From Actinomycetospora sp. NBRC 106378 (GTDB lineage: Bacteria > Actinomycetota > Actinomycetes > Mycobacteriales > Pseudonocardiaceae), in the NCBI RefSeq assembly GCF_030269685.1, contig NZ_BSTT01000021.1:1-64000 (forward strand): a stretch of 64,000 nt of DNA, in the 5' to 3' direction. The notes under the pieces were generated by a model that saw only the letters and a list, made by a program, of their open reading frames with translations, did no database searches and was not told where the DNA came from. A program made the translations under genes and the position numbers. Positions 24,948-33,228 of the stretch are shown here, piece by piece. Within the stretch, counting starts at the first letter, position 1; each line of letters starts with the position of its first letter.

Positions 24948-24998
24948 ACCACCGAATCACCAGCCTCCCGGCCCGTCAAGACCGCTAGCCTCGTCGTC

Positions 24999-25619
24999 AT
25001 GAACGCCCGTTCCCCGGCCACCCTCGTGGCCGACACCGGCCGCGGGAACGAGGCCGCGATCCTCAACGCCGCGCTCGACGCGTTCGGCGCGCAGGGCTTC
25101 CACGGCGCGTCGATGCGCGACGTCGCGAAGCGGGCCGGCACGAGCCTGTCGAACCTCTACAACTACGTCCCGAGCAAGTCGCGGCTGCTGGCCGAGGTGC
25201 TGCGCCGGGCCAACGACGAGCTCGCGGCCCGCCTGCGCGCGGCGCTCGCCGACGCCGGGGACGACGCCGCCTCCCGCCTGCGGGAAGCGGTGCGGGCGTA
25301 CGTGCGGTTCATCGTCGACCACCAGGTCGCGATGGTCGTGTCGACGAACGAGGTGCGGTACCTGACCGGCGCGGACCGGGCCGCCCTCGTGGCCGAGCGC
25401 GACGCCACGCAGGCGGTCTTCGAGGACATCGTGGCGCAGGGCGTGGCCGACGGGACCTTCGCGACGCCCTATCCCGACGACGCCGCCCGCGCCGTGCTCA
25501 CGGCGCTCTCCGCGGTCGCCGGGTGGTACCGCGCCGACGGCCGGCTCTCCCGCGGCCAGCTCGCCGAGCAGCAGGCGCGCTACGCCCTGGCACTGCTGGA
25601 GGCCCCGCTCGCGCGCTGA
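24999..25619 (+). CDS. TetR-family transcriptional regulator
   Basis: A 206-residue regulator. The N-terminal helix-turn-helix reads NEAAILNAALDAFGAQGFHGASMRDVAKRAGTSLSNLYNYVPSKSRLLAEVL, with an atypical NLYNYV in place of LYYHF. The C-terminal domain has ligand-pocket helices ending in YALALLEAPLAR. It lies between two copies of the same palindrome, which makes it the likely repressor of the MaoC-hydrolase-ligase operon and of the MHS transporter. The inducer is probably the CoA ester or free acid handled by these genes. Confidence 0.88.
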   Translation: MNARSPATLVADTGRGNEAAILNAALDAFGAQGFHGASMRDVAKRAGTSLSNLYNYVPSKSRLLAEVLRRANDELAARLRAALADAGDDAASRLREAVRAYVRFIVDHQVAMVVSTNEVRYLTGADRAALVAERDATQAVFEDIVAQGVADGTFATPYPDDAARAVLTALSAVAGWYRADGRLSRGQLAEQQARYALALLEAPLAR

Positions 25620-25652
25620 GGCCTTGCCATGAGGTGGACCACACTCGTACGT

Positions 25653-25670
25653 TACGAACGATCGTTCGTA
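25653..25670. promoter_or_regulatory. TetR-type operator upstream of the MHS transporter
   Basis: TACGAACGATCGTTCGTA is a perfect 18-base palindrome lying 23 bases before the transporter start. It shares the GAACGATCGTTC core with the site at 24936-24947, on the other side of the TetR gene. Confidence 0.8.
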
Positions 25671-25692
25671 CCGAGACAGGTGGAGGCACGCC

Positions 25693-27042
25693 GTGACGGC
25701 TGGGACCGAGGTCGCTCCCGCGAAGATGCGGCGGCTCGCCGCCGCCGCGGTCTTCGCGACGACGCTGGAGTGGTTCGACTTCCTCATCTACGCGACCGCG
25801 GCCGCCCTGGTGCTCGGCCACCAGTTCTTCCCCTCGGCCGACCCGGTCGCGGGGACCCTCGCCTCGTTCGCCACCTTCGCCGTCGGGTTCGTCGCACGGC
25901 CGGTGGGCGGGATCATCGCGGGCCACATCGGGGACCGCTTCGGCCGCAAGCCCCCGCTCGTGGGCGCGATGCTGGTGATGGGCCTGGCGACCTTCGCGGT
26001 GGGCGTCCTGCCGCCCTACTCCAGCATCGGGGTGTGGGCGCCGGTCCTGCTCGTCGTCGCCCGGCTGGTGCAGGGCCTCGGCGTCGGGGCGCAGTGGGGC
26101 GGGGCGGCGCTGCTGCTCGTCGAGCACGCGCCCGAGAAGCACCGGGGTTACTACGGCAGCCTCGTCCAGACGGGCGCCGTGGCCGGCGCGGTGCTGGGCA
26201 ACCTGTTCTTCCTGATCCTCACCGCCACCATGTCCCCCGCCGCCTTCGACGCGTACGGCTGGCGCATCCCGTTCCTGTCCGGGTTGCTGCTCATCGGGAT
26301 CGGCGTCTACGTGCAGCTCAAGATCGAGGACACCCCGGTGTTCCACGAGCTGCGCGAGCGCTCGGCCGCCGCGGCGCGCGAGGCGGGCGTCCGCAAGGCG
26401 CCGCTCGTGCAGGCGGTCCGCCACCACGGGCTCGCGATCGTGCAGGCCGCCGGCGCGTTCTTCGTGGTCAACGCCGTCTTCTACATCCTGATCTCCGGCA
26501 TCCTCGGCTACGCGACGACGGAGGTCGGGATGTCCCGCACCTCGATCCTGGTCTGCGTGATGGTCGCCGGGCTCTCGCAGCTCGTCACGATGCCGTTCTT
26601 CGGCGCCCTGACCGACCGCATGGGCTCGCGCAAGAAGCTCTACCTCATCGGCTGCGTGTCGATGGCGGTGTTCGCGTTCCCGCTGTTCTGGCTGATCGAC
26701 ACCGGGTCCGTCCCGCTGGTGCTGCTCGCCCTGCTCATCGCCTTCACCATCCACGCGACGATGTACGGGCCGCAGGCCACGCTCTACGCCGAGATGTTCC
26801 CCGCCGACGTCCGCTTCTCCGGCGCGTCGCTCGGCTATCAGGTCGCGTCGGTCCTCGCGGGCGGGCTCGCGCCGTTCATCATGACGGCGTTGCTGGCGGC
26901 CACCGGAGCGTCCTGGTCGGTGGCGGTGTACATCATCGCCTGCGCTGCGATCACGTTCGTCGCCGTCGCCTCGATCCGCGAGCGCTTCCGGCGGAACCTG
27001 TACGACGTCTCCGCCCCGGAGCCGGCCGCGGCGACCCGGTAG
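25693..27042 (+). CDS. MHS-family (metabolite:H+ symporter) MFS transporter
   Basis: A 449-residue, 12-helix transporter. The MHS features are clear: TTLEWFDFLIYATAA in helix 1, GHIGDRFGRKPPLVG in the 2-3 loop, RLVQGLGVGAQWGGAALLLVEHAP in helix 4 to the 4-5 loop, and GYYGSLVQTGAVAG. Relatives import organic or aromatic acids such as shikimate, 2-oxoglutarate or protocatechuate with protons. It is expressed from its own TetR-operator promoter and probably feeds the CoA ligase encoded in the neighbouring operon. It starts at GTG 25693. Confidence 0.9.
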   Translation: MTAGTEVAPAKMRRLAAAAVFATTLEWFDFLIYATAAALVLGHQFFPSADPVAGTLASFATFAVGFVARPVGGIIAGHIGDRFGRKPPLVGAMLVMGLATFAVGVLPPYSSIGVWAPVLLVVARLVQGLGVGAQWGGAALLLVEHAPEKHRGYYGSLVQTGAVAGAVLGNLFFLILTATMSPAAFDAYGWRIPFLSGLLLIGIGVYVQLKIEDTPVFHELRERSAAAAREAGVRKAPLVQAVRHHGLAIVQAAGAFFVVNAVFYILISGILGYATTEVGMSRTSILVCVMVAGLSQLVTMPFFGALTDRMGSRKKLYLIGCVSMAVFAFPLFWLIDTGSVPLVLLALLIAFTIHATMYGPQATLYAEMFPADVRFSGASLGYQVASVLAGGLAPFIMTALLAATGASWSVAVYIIACAAITFVAVASIRERFRRNLYDVSAPEPAAATR

Positions 27043-27055
27043 GCCCGGCCCACGC

Positions 27056-27118
27056 GTTCGCGAGGTGCACGTCGGGCAGGTTCTCCGGCCGCAGAACCTG
27101 CCTCACGCAACTCTCGTG
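27056..27118 (+). repeat. Intergenic palindromic repeat, family A copy 4
   Basis: Family A unit reading GTTCGCGAGGTGCACGTCGG at the left and GAACCTGCCTCACGCA on the right arm, directly downstream of the transporter stop. It is paired with copy 5, starting 83 bases later, a spacing close to the 84 bases between copies 2 and 3. Confidence 0.7.
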
Positions 27119-27138
27119 CTCGGAGCACCGTCCGACGC

Positions 27139-27203
27139 GTTCGCGACGGTCACACCAGGCAGGTCCGCGGCCGCCGCGACCTGCCCGGTGTGAGTCTCGC
27201 GGA
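27139..27203 (+). repeat. Intergenic palindromic repeat, family A copy 5
   Basis: The most symmetric family A copy: TCGCGA, TCACACC, GGCAGGTC and GCGG on the left are mirrored by CCGC, GACCTGCC, GGTGTGA and TCTCGCGG on the right. It would fold as a hairpin of about 60 bases in front of the molybdoenzyme operon. Copies 4 and 5 fill the 217-base gap. Confidence 0.75.
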
Positions 27204-27259
27204 CGGCGGGGCGGCCCGTCGCCCGGGTTGAGATCCCGCCCCGCGAGGCATCCCCTCCG

Positions 27260-29413
27260 GTGCGCGGAGACGACAGGCTGACGCGAGGACGTGGGCGCTA
27301 CACCGCCGACCTGCGCGTGGACGGGTGCCTCGAGGCCGCCTTCGTCCGCAGCCCGGTCCCCCACGCGGACCTGCTCGGGGTCGACACGACGACGGCCCGC
27401 ACCCTGCCCGGCGTCGCCGCGATCCTCACCGCCGACGACCTCACCGACGTCGGCGACGTCCCCACCATGTTCGGCACCGACGACTCCCCGCCGTGGCGTC
27501 CGCTGGCCACCGACCGGGTGCGGCACGAGGGCGAGGCGGTCGCGGTCGTGATCGCCGACGACCGGTACCGGGCCGAGGACGCCGCCGCCGCGGTCCGCCT
27601 CGACCTCCACCGCCGCCCCGGGCACGCCGCTCCCGGCCGCGCCGATCGCCTGTACCCGGACCACGACGACCTCGCCCTCGAGAAGGAGTTCGGCCCGCCC
27701 GTCGCCGACACGACCTGGCAGGAGGCCCACGTCGTCATCGACTCCCGCTACCGCCAGCAGCTCCTCGCGCCGACGTCGCTGGAGGCTCGGGCGATCCTCG
27801 TGGAGCCCGGCTCCCCGCTCACCGTCCACTGCTCCCACCAGTTCCCCCACGGCCTGCGCACCGGGATCGCCGGCGCCCTCGGTCTGGCCGAGGACGACGT
27901 GCGGGTCATCGTCCCCGACGCCGGCGGCGCCTTCGGCTCGAAGAGCCCGACCTACCCCGAGTACCTCGCCGTCGTCGCGGCGGCCCGCGACCTCGGCCGG
28001 CCGGTCCGCTGGGTCGAGGACCGCACGGAGGCGCTCACCGCGTCGAGCCGTGGTCGCGGCCAGGACCAGCACGTGCGGATCGCCGCCGACGTCGACGGGC
28101 GCATCCTCGCCATCGACCTGCAGGTCGACGCCGACATCGGCGCCCACCCGCTCGGCGCCGCCCTGCCCGGGCAGACCGCCCTCGCCGCCTCGGAGGCGTA
28201 CGCCGTCCCCGAGGTGCACGCGACGGTCCGCTCCTGGTTCACGACGACGGCGCCCACCTACGCCTACCGCGGTGCCGGTCGGCCGGAGGCGGCGTACGCG
28301 GTCGAGCGCGCGGTCGACGAGCTGGCCGCCGAGCTCGGTCTCGACCCCGCCGAGCTCCGGCGCCGGAACCTCGTGCGCGACTTCCCCTACGACACGCCCA
28401 CCGGCCGCCGCTACGACAGCGGGGACTACGCCGCCTGCCTCGACCGGTGCCTCGAGCTGCTCGAACCCGACCGGTGGCGCGGCGAGCGGGAGCGGCCGAC
28501 CGGCGTCGGGATCGCCTGCTACGTCGAGCGCAGCGGCGGCGAGCCCGGGATCCTCGAGGAGTACGGGTCGGTCACCGTGGAGCCGGCGGGCTTCACCGGG
28601 CGCGTCGGCACCTCCTCGACGGGCCAGCCCCACCGGACGGTATTCGCGCAGCTCGTCGCCGACCGGCTCGGCGTCCCGGCCGACGTGGTGGACCTCGTCG
28701 AGGGCGACACCGGCGAGGTCCCCGAGGGCCACGGCACGTTCGCCAGCCGGAGCACGCAGATGGGCGGCGCCGCCCTCGCGGGCGCGGCCGACGCCCTGAT
28801 CGACGAGGCCCGCCTGCAGGCCGCGGCCCGCTGGGGCCTCTCTTCCGGCGACGTCGCCTGGGACAAGGGCGTGCTCCGCGCCGGGACCCGGGAGCTCCCC
28901 GTGGCCGAACTCGCACCGCTGCACGCCGAGCACCGCTTCACCTCCCCGCCCGCGTTCCCGTACGGCAGCTACGGCGTCGTGGTCGAGGTCGACCCGGACC
29001 TCGGCGCGGTGACCCTGCTCCGGCTGGTCGCCGTCGACGACTACGGCACCGTCCTCGACCACACCGCCACCCACGGCCAGACCCTCGGCTCGATCGCGCA
29101 GGGCCTCGGGCAGGTGCTGACCGAGGGAGTCGTGCTCGACGACGAGGGCGCCACGGTGATGCCGGACGGCCTGCTCGACTACCTGCTGCCCACGGCCGCG
29201 GAGATGCCCCGCGACCTGCGGGTCGACGAGACCGCGGTGCCCGCGCCCGACAACCCGCTCGGCGTCAAGGGAGCCGGCGAGGCGGGATGCATCGGCGTGC
29301 CACCCGCCGTCGTGAACGCCGTGGCGGACGCGATCCGACCCCTCGGCGGCGATCCGTCCCGGCTGCGGATGCCGCTGACGCCGTCCGTCGTGTGGGAGGC
29401 GATGCAGCCGTGA
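27260..29413 (+). CDS. Xanthine dehydrogenase-family molybdopterin-binding subunit
   Basis: A 717-residue large subunit of the xanthine oxidase family. It has the N-terminal Ald_Xan_dh_C-type domain (GRGRYTADLRVDGCLEAAFVRSP), DAGGAFGSK and YAYRGAGRPEA around the molybdenum site, and the catalytic Glu in GVKGAGEAGCIG. It has the AYRGAGRPEA form rather than the AYRCSFR loop of true (form I) CO dehydrogenase, so it is a general hydroxylase of purines, aldehydes or N-heterocycles. It is the first of three overlapping genes in large-medium-small order. No XdhC-type maturation gene is adjacent. It starts at GTG 27260. Confidence 0.88.
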   Translation: MRGDDRLTRGRGRYTADLRVDGCLEAAFVRSPVPHADLLGVDTTTARTLPGVAAILTADDLTDVGDVPTMFGTDDSPPWRPLATDRVRHEGEAVAVVIADDRYRAEDAAAAVRLDLHRRPGHAAPGRADRLYPDHDDLALEKEFGPPVADTTWQEAHVVIDSRYRQQLLAPTSLEARAILVEPGSPLTVHCSHQFPHGLRTGIAGALGLAEDDVRVIVPDAGGAFGSKSPTYPEYLAVVAAARDLGRPVRWVEDRTEALTASSRGRGQDQHVRIAADVDGRILAIDLQVDADIGAHPLGAALPGQTALAASEAYAVPEVHATVRSWFTTTAPTYAYRGAGRPEAAYAVERAVDELAAELGLDPAELRRRNLVRDFPYDTPTGRRYDSGDYAACLDRCLELLEPDRWRGERERPTGVGIACYVERSGGEPGILEEYGSVTVEPAGFTGRVGTSSTGQPHRTVFAQLVADRLGVPADVVDLVEGDTGEVPEGHGTFASRSTQMGGAALAGAADALIDEARLQAAARWGLSSGDVAWDKGVLRAGTRELPVAELAPLHAEHRFTSPPAFPYGSYGVVVEVDPDLGAVTLLRLVAVDDYGTVLDHTATHGQTLGSIAQGLGQVLTEGVVLDDEGATVMPDGLLDYLLPTAAEMPRDLRVDETAVPAPDNPLGVKGAGEAGCIGVPPAVVNAVADAIRPLGGDPSRLRMPLTPSVVWEAMQP

Positions 29414-30225
29414 AGCCGGCACCGTTCGAGTACGCGACCCCGACGACGCTCGACGAGGCGGTCGCGCTGCTCGGCACCCCGGGCGCACGCGTGATCGCGG
29501 GCGGCCAGAGCCTGCTGCAGGACCTGCGGTGGCGCCGGACCTCGGCGTCGCTGCTGGTGGACATCGCCCGGATCGAGGAGCTGCGGGGAGTGCACGACGA
29601 CGGCGACCGGGTCCGGATCGGCGCCCGGGTCCGCCACGTCGACCTGGAGCGCGGCGCGGTCGGCGGGCCGCTCGGGCGGCTCCTGGCCGCGACCGCCCGC
29701 TGGATCGCGCACCCGCCGGTGCGCAGTCGCGGGACGATGGTCGGCAGCCTCTGCGTCGCCCACCCGTCGTCGGAGTGGTGCGGCCTGGCCGCCGGGCTCG
29801 ACGCGACGGTGGAGCTCGTCTCGGTCCGCAGACGCCGGGAGGTGACGGTCGCGGACTTCCTGCGCGACTCCTTCACGCCGGCGGCCGGACCGGACGAGCT
29901 GGCGACGGCCCTCCTCGTCCCCGTCCTCCCCGAGGGCACCCGCGTCGGCGTCGTCGAGTCGCGGCGCACCCACGCCAGCTACGCGCACGTCGCCGCCGTC
30001 GCGGCGCTCCTTCCCGACGGTGGATCGCGGCTCGGCCTGGCGGGCGCGGCACCCACCGGCGTGCGCGCCCACGCCGCCGAGGCCGCCCTCGCCCGGGGCG
30101 ACGACCCGGGCGCCGCCGCGGCGCAGCTCGACGCCGACCCGCGCGAGCACCCGCACGCCCCGATCCCCTACACCCGGCACGTCGCGGGCGTGCTCGTCCG
30201 CCGCGCGCTGCAGGAGGCCTCCTGA
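29410..30225 (+). CDS. FAD-binding medium subunit of the xanthine dehydrogenase-family enzyme
   Basis: A 271-residue CoxM/XdhB-like subunit. The FAD site shows as VIAGGQSLLQDLRWRR near residue 31 and IAHPPVRSRGTMVGSLCVAHPSSEW around residue 97-120, followed by a C-terminal CO_deh_flav_C domain. It passes electrons from the iron-sulfur subunit to the final acceptor. GTG 29410 overlaps the stop of the large subunit, and its own stop shares one base with the start of the small subunit, so translation is coupled. Confidence 0.88.
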   Translation: MKPAPFEYATPTTLDEAVALLGTPGARVIAGGQSLLQDLRWRRTSASLLVDIARIEELRGVHDDGDRVRIGARVRHVDLERGAVGGPLGRLLAATARWIAHPPVRSRGTMVGSLCVAHPSSEWCGLAAGLDATVELVSVRRRREVTVADFLRDSFTPAAGPDELATALLVPVLPEGTRVGVVESRRTHASYAHVAAVAALLPDGGSRLGLAGAAPTGVRAHAAEAALARGDDPGAAAAQLDADPREHPHAPIPYTRHVAGVLVRRALQEAS

Positions 30226-30677
30226 TGGAGCTCGACGTCAACGGCACGCGCCACGAGGTCACGGTCGAACCGCGCCGGGCCCTCGCCGACGTGCTGCGCG
30301 AGGACCTGGGTCTCACCGGGACCCATCTCGGGTGCGAGCACGGGGTCTGCGGCACGTGCACGGTGCTGCTCGACGGCGAGCCGGTGCGCTCGTGCCTGGT
30401 GCTCGCCGTGCAGGCGACCGGTCACGAGGTCCGCACGGTCGAGGGCCTCGCCGACGACGACCCGCTGCCCGGCGTCTTCGCCGAGCACCACGCGCTCCAG
30501 TGCGGGTTCTGCACGCCGGGCTTCCTGATGCTGCTGCGCGGTGCGCTGGACGAGGACCCGACCGTCGTCGACGACGACGACCGCCTCGACGCCCTGCTCG
30601 CCTCGAACCTCTGCCGGTGCACGGGCTACGAGGGCATCCGGAACGCCGCCCGGGCCGCGGGGACTCGACCCGACTGA
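30225..30677 (+). CDS. [2Fe-2S] small subunit of the xanthine dehydrogenase-family enzyme
   Basis: A 150-residue subunit with both expected clusters: the plant-type site CEHGVCGTC with a later C in VRSCLV, and the helical-domain site CGFCTPGFLM with NLCRCTGYEG. Length and motifs are standard for CoxS/XdhC-type small subunits. It relays electrons between the molybdenum centre and FAD. Last gene of the operon; it converges on a TetR gene 4 bases away. Confidence 0.92.
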   Translation: MELDVNGTRHEVTVEPRRALADVLREDLGLTGTHLGCEHGVCGTCTVLLDGEPVRSCLVLAVQATGHEVRTVEGLADDDPLPGVFAEHHALQCGFCTPGFLMLLRGALDEDPTVVDDDDRLDALLASNLCRCTGYEGIRNAARAAGTRPD

Positions 30678-30681
30678 CGGG

Positions 30682-31239
30682 TCAGAGGCGCAGCCCGTCC
30701 ACCAGCAGGCCCGTCATGCGCCGGGCGTGGTCCGGCAGCACCCCCTCGGCGGGCAGGCACAGGTGGGCCACCGCGTGCAGCAGGTCGACCGCGGGGACGT
30801 CGTCGCGCACCTCGCCCGCCGCGACCGCGGCCTCGAGCAGCGACGTGAGCGCCGGCCGGAAGCGGGCGTCGAAGTAGGCGGGCAGGGCGTCGAAGGCCGG
30901 GTCGCCCGAGTGCAGCGCCGCGGCGAGCCCGCGCTTCGTCGCGAGGAACTCGACGAAGCGCGCCAGCCACCGGTCGAGGGCCTCGGCCGGGGGATGCGAC
31001 GCCGCGAGCACGGGCGCGGCGTCGGCGCAGGCGTCGACCTGGTGGCGGAACACGGCCGCGACCAGGTCGGAGCGCTTCGGGTAGTGCCGGTAGACGGTCC
31101 CGACCCCCACCCCGGCCCGGGCCGCGACGTCGCGCACCGGGGCGTCCACGCCCGCCGTCGCGAAGACCTCGGTGGCCGCCTCGAGCAGCGCGTCGGAGTT
31201 GCGCCGCGCGTCGGCGCGGACCCGTCGCGGAGTCGACAC
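30682..31239 (-). CDS. TetR-family transcriptional regulator
   Basis: A 185-residue regulator. The HTH reads NSDALLEAATEVFATAGVDAPVRDVAARAGVGVGTVYRHYPKRSDLVAAVF, and the remainder is a TetR_C_33-like ligand domain. It is divergent from the aldo/keto reductase-luciferase-like pair. The 88-base gap holds two copies of a GGAAC/GTTCC palindrome, so it probably represses those genes and itself. Confidence 0.88.
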   Translation of the reverse strand: MSTPRRVRADARRNSDALLEAATEVFATAGVDAPVRDVAARAGVGVGTVYRHYPKRSDLVAAVFRHQVDACADAAPVLAASHPPAEALDRWLARFVEFLATKRGLAAALHSGDPAFDALPAYFDARFRPALTSLLEAAVAAGEVRDDVPAVDLLHAVAHLCLPAEGVLPDHARRMTGLLVDGLRL

Positions 31240-31257
31240 GACACCTCCCCTTGCAAC

Positions 31258-31297
31258 CGGAACCAGGTTCCGTCTACGGTTCCGGAAGCACGTTCCG
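31258..31297. promoter_or_regulatory. Two TetR-type operator copies
   Basis: CGGAACCAGGTTCCG (31258-31272) is a perfect 15-base palindrome. Exactly 25 bases on, CGGAAGCACGTTCCG (31283-31297) repeats the outer five bases on each side with a changed centre. Both lie between the divergent TetR and aldo/keto reductase genes. A 25-base period could put two repressor dimers on the same promoter. Confidence 0.75.
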
Positions 31298-31327
31298 CTT
31301 CCGCGGAGCCTAGCTCAGGAGGAACCC

Positions 31328-32356
31328 GTGCAGTACCGCACACTCGGCCGGACCGGCATCAAGGTCAGCCCCTACTGCCTCGGCGCCATGATGTTCGGCG
31401 CGATGGGCAACCCCGACCACGACGAGTCCGTCCGGATCGTCCATCGCGCCCTCGACGCCGGCGTGAACTTCGTCGACACCGCGGACATGTACTCGCAGGG
31501 CGAGTCGGAGGAGATCGTCGGCAAGGCGTTGAAGGGCCGCCGCGACGACGTCGTGCTCGCGACCAAGGCGTTCAACCCGATGGGCGAGGACCCCAACCGA
31601 CGCGGGAGCTCCCGACGCTGGCTGGTCCGGGCCGTGGAGGACTCGCTGCGCCGCCTGCAGACCGACCACATCGACCTCTTCCAGGTGCACCGCCCCGACC
31701 CGGACACCGACGTGGAGGAGACCCTCTCGGCCCTGTCCGACCTCGTGCACAGCGGCAAGGTGCGCGCCATCGGGTCGTCGACCTTCCCGGCCTCGCAGAT
31801 CGTCGAGGCGCAGTGGGTCGCCGAGCGCCGAAACCTGGAGCGCTTTCGCACCGAGCAGCCGCCATACTCGATCCTCGACCGCGGGATCGAGCGCGAGGTC
31901 CTGCCGACGGTCGAGCGCTACGGCATGGGCGCCCTCGTGTGGAGCCCGCTCTCGGGCGGGATGCTGACCGGCCGCTACCGCAAGGGCCAGGAGCCGGACA
32001 CCCGCCGGGCGCAGTACGGGTTCGCGCACATGCGCGACGAGCGCCGCCTCGACGCCGTCGAGGAGCTGATCACCCTCGCGGACAAGACGGGCCTGTCCCT
32101 GACCCACCTCGCGATGGCGTTCGTGGTCGCGCACCCCGCCGTCACCAGCGCGATCATCGGCCCCCGCACCATGGCCCACCTCGAGGACGTCCTGGCGGGC
32201 GCCGAGGTCGCGCTCGACGACGAGGTCCTCGACCGGATCGACGAGATCGTGGCGCCCGGCACCGACGTCAGCCCGCTGCCGCACGCGTACGGGACCCCGC
32301 CGCTCGCGCAGCCCCGCCTGCGCCGTCGTCCGGCGACCGAACGGTCGGCCGCGTGA
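31328..32356 (+). CDS. Aldo/keto reductase
   Basis: A 342-residue NADPH-dependent oxidoreductase with the full catalytic tetrad: Asp and Tyr in FVDTADMYSQGESE, Lys in LATKAFNP and His in DLFQVHRPDP. The cofactor end reads SAIIGPRTMAHLEDVLAGA. It starts at GTG 31328 with AGGAGG about 8 bases upstream, which rules out the longer frame beginning at 31172. Its stop overlaps the luciferase-like gene's ATG, so the pair is an operon under the divergent TetR. Confidence 0.9.
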   Translation: MQYRTLGRTGIKVSPYCLGAMMFGAMGNPDHDESVRIVHRALDAGVNFVDTADMYSQGESEEIVGKALKGRRDDVVLATKAFNPMGEDPNRRGSSRRWLVRAVEDSLRRLQTDHIDLFQVHRPDPDTDVEETLSALSDLVHSGKVRAIGSSTFPASQIVEAQWVAERRNLERFRTEQPPYSILDRGIEREVLPTVERYGMGALVWSPLSGGMLTGRYRKGQEPDTRRAQYGFAHMRDERRLDAVEELITLADKTGLSLTHLAMAFVVAHPAVTSAIIGPRTMAHLEDVLAGAEVALDDEVLDRIDEIVAPGTDVSPLPHAYGTPPLAQPRLRRRPATERSAA

Positions 32357-33213
32357 TGCCCAGCTTCGGGATCATCACGGCGCCGTCGCAGGTCGACTAC
32401 CGCGACCTGCTCCGGGTCTGGCAGGAGGCCGACACCGTCGACGGGATCGAGCACGCCTGGCTCTACGACCACCTGCTGCCGATCTTCGGCGACCCGCTCG
32501 GTCCGACCTTCGAGGGCTGGACGCTGCTCGCGGCGCTCGCCGCGGCCACGCAGCGCCTGCGTCTCGGGGTGCTCGTCACCAGCAACCGGTTCCGCCCGCC
32601 GGCGGTCCTCGCGAAGATCGCCGCGACGGTGGACGTGGTCAGCGACGGGCGGCTCGACCTCGGGCTCGGCGCCGGCTCGCGCCCCGACGTCCCGTTCGCC
32701 CGCCGCGAGTACGAGGCCCACGGCCTGCCGTACTGGGACTCCGCCGAGGCCGTCGCGCGGCTCGCCGAGACGTGCACCCTGCTCCGCCGGCTCTGGGCCG
32801 CCGAGGAGCCGTTCGACGTCGACGGCGAGTACCTGCAGCTCACCGGGGCGTGGTGCAGCCCGAAGCCGGTGCAGCGTCCGGGCCCGCCCCTGGTGATCGG
32901 CGGGCGCGCCGGGCGCACCCTGCGCGTCGTCGCCGAGCACGCCGACGTCTGGAACTACCCCGGCGGCGACGTCGCCGACGCGAGCGCCCGCGGCGCCCTG
33001 CTCGACCGGTACTGCGCGGAGATCGGTCGGGACCCCGCGAGCATCACCCGGTCGCTCGTCGTCCCGGTCTCCTACGACGACCCGGGACAGACCCGAGCCC
33101 ACGTGGCCGAGGCCCTCGACGCGGGCTTCTCCCACCTCGTCCTCTCGCTGCCCGCTCCCTATCCGGAGAAGGTGGTGCACTGGCTGGCCGACCAGATCGT
33201 CACGCGGAGCTGA
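32356..33213 (+). CDS. Luciferase-like (probably F420-dependent) oxidoreductase
   Basis: A 285-residue bacterial luciferase-like monooxygenase fold. It begins MPSFGIITAPSQVDYRDLLRVWQEAD, has HAWLYDHLLPIFG, TQRLRLGVLVTSNRFRPPAVLAKIAATVDVVSDGRLDLGLGAG, and the PLVIGGRAGRTLRVVAEHADVWN signature of the TIGR03560-type F420 group. The sequence does not decide between F420 and FMN. It is translationally coupled to the aldo/keto reductase. Substrate unknown. Confidence 0.85.
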   Translation: MPSFGIITAPSQVDYRDLLRVWQEADTVDGIEHAWLYDHLLPIFGDPLGPTFEGWTLLAALAAATQRLRLGVLVTSNRFRPPAVLAKIAATVDVVSDGRLDLGLGAGSRPDVPFARREYEAHGLPYWDSAEAVARLAETCTLLRRLWAAEEPFDVDGEYLQLTGAWCSPKPVQRPGPPLVIGGRAGRTLRVVAEHADVWNYPGGDVADASARGALLDRYCAEIGRDPASITRSLVVPVSYDDPGQTRAHVAEALDAGFSHLVLSLPAPYPEKVVHWLADQIVTRS

Positions 33214-33228
33214 CCGACGGGTCCGACC

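Noticed and set aside
27260-30677. Aerobic carbon monoxide dehydrogenase (coxMSL)
   Set aside because: The large subunit has AYRGAGRPEA rather than the AYRCSFR loop of form I enzymes, and the gene order is large-medium-small. A general hydroxylase is the safer call.
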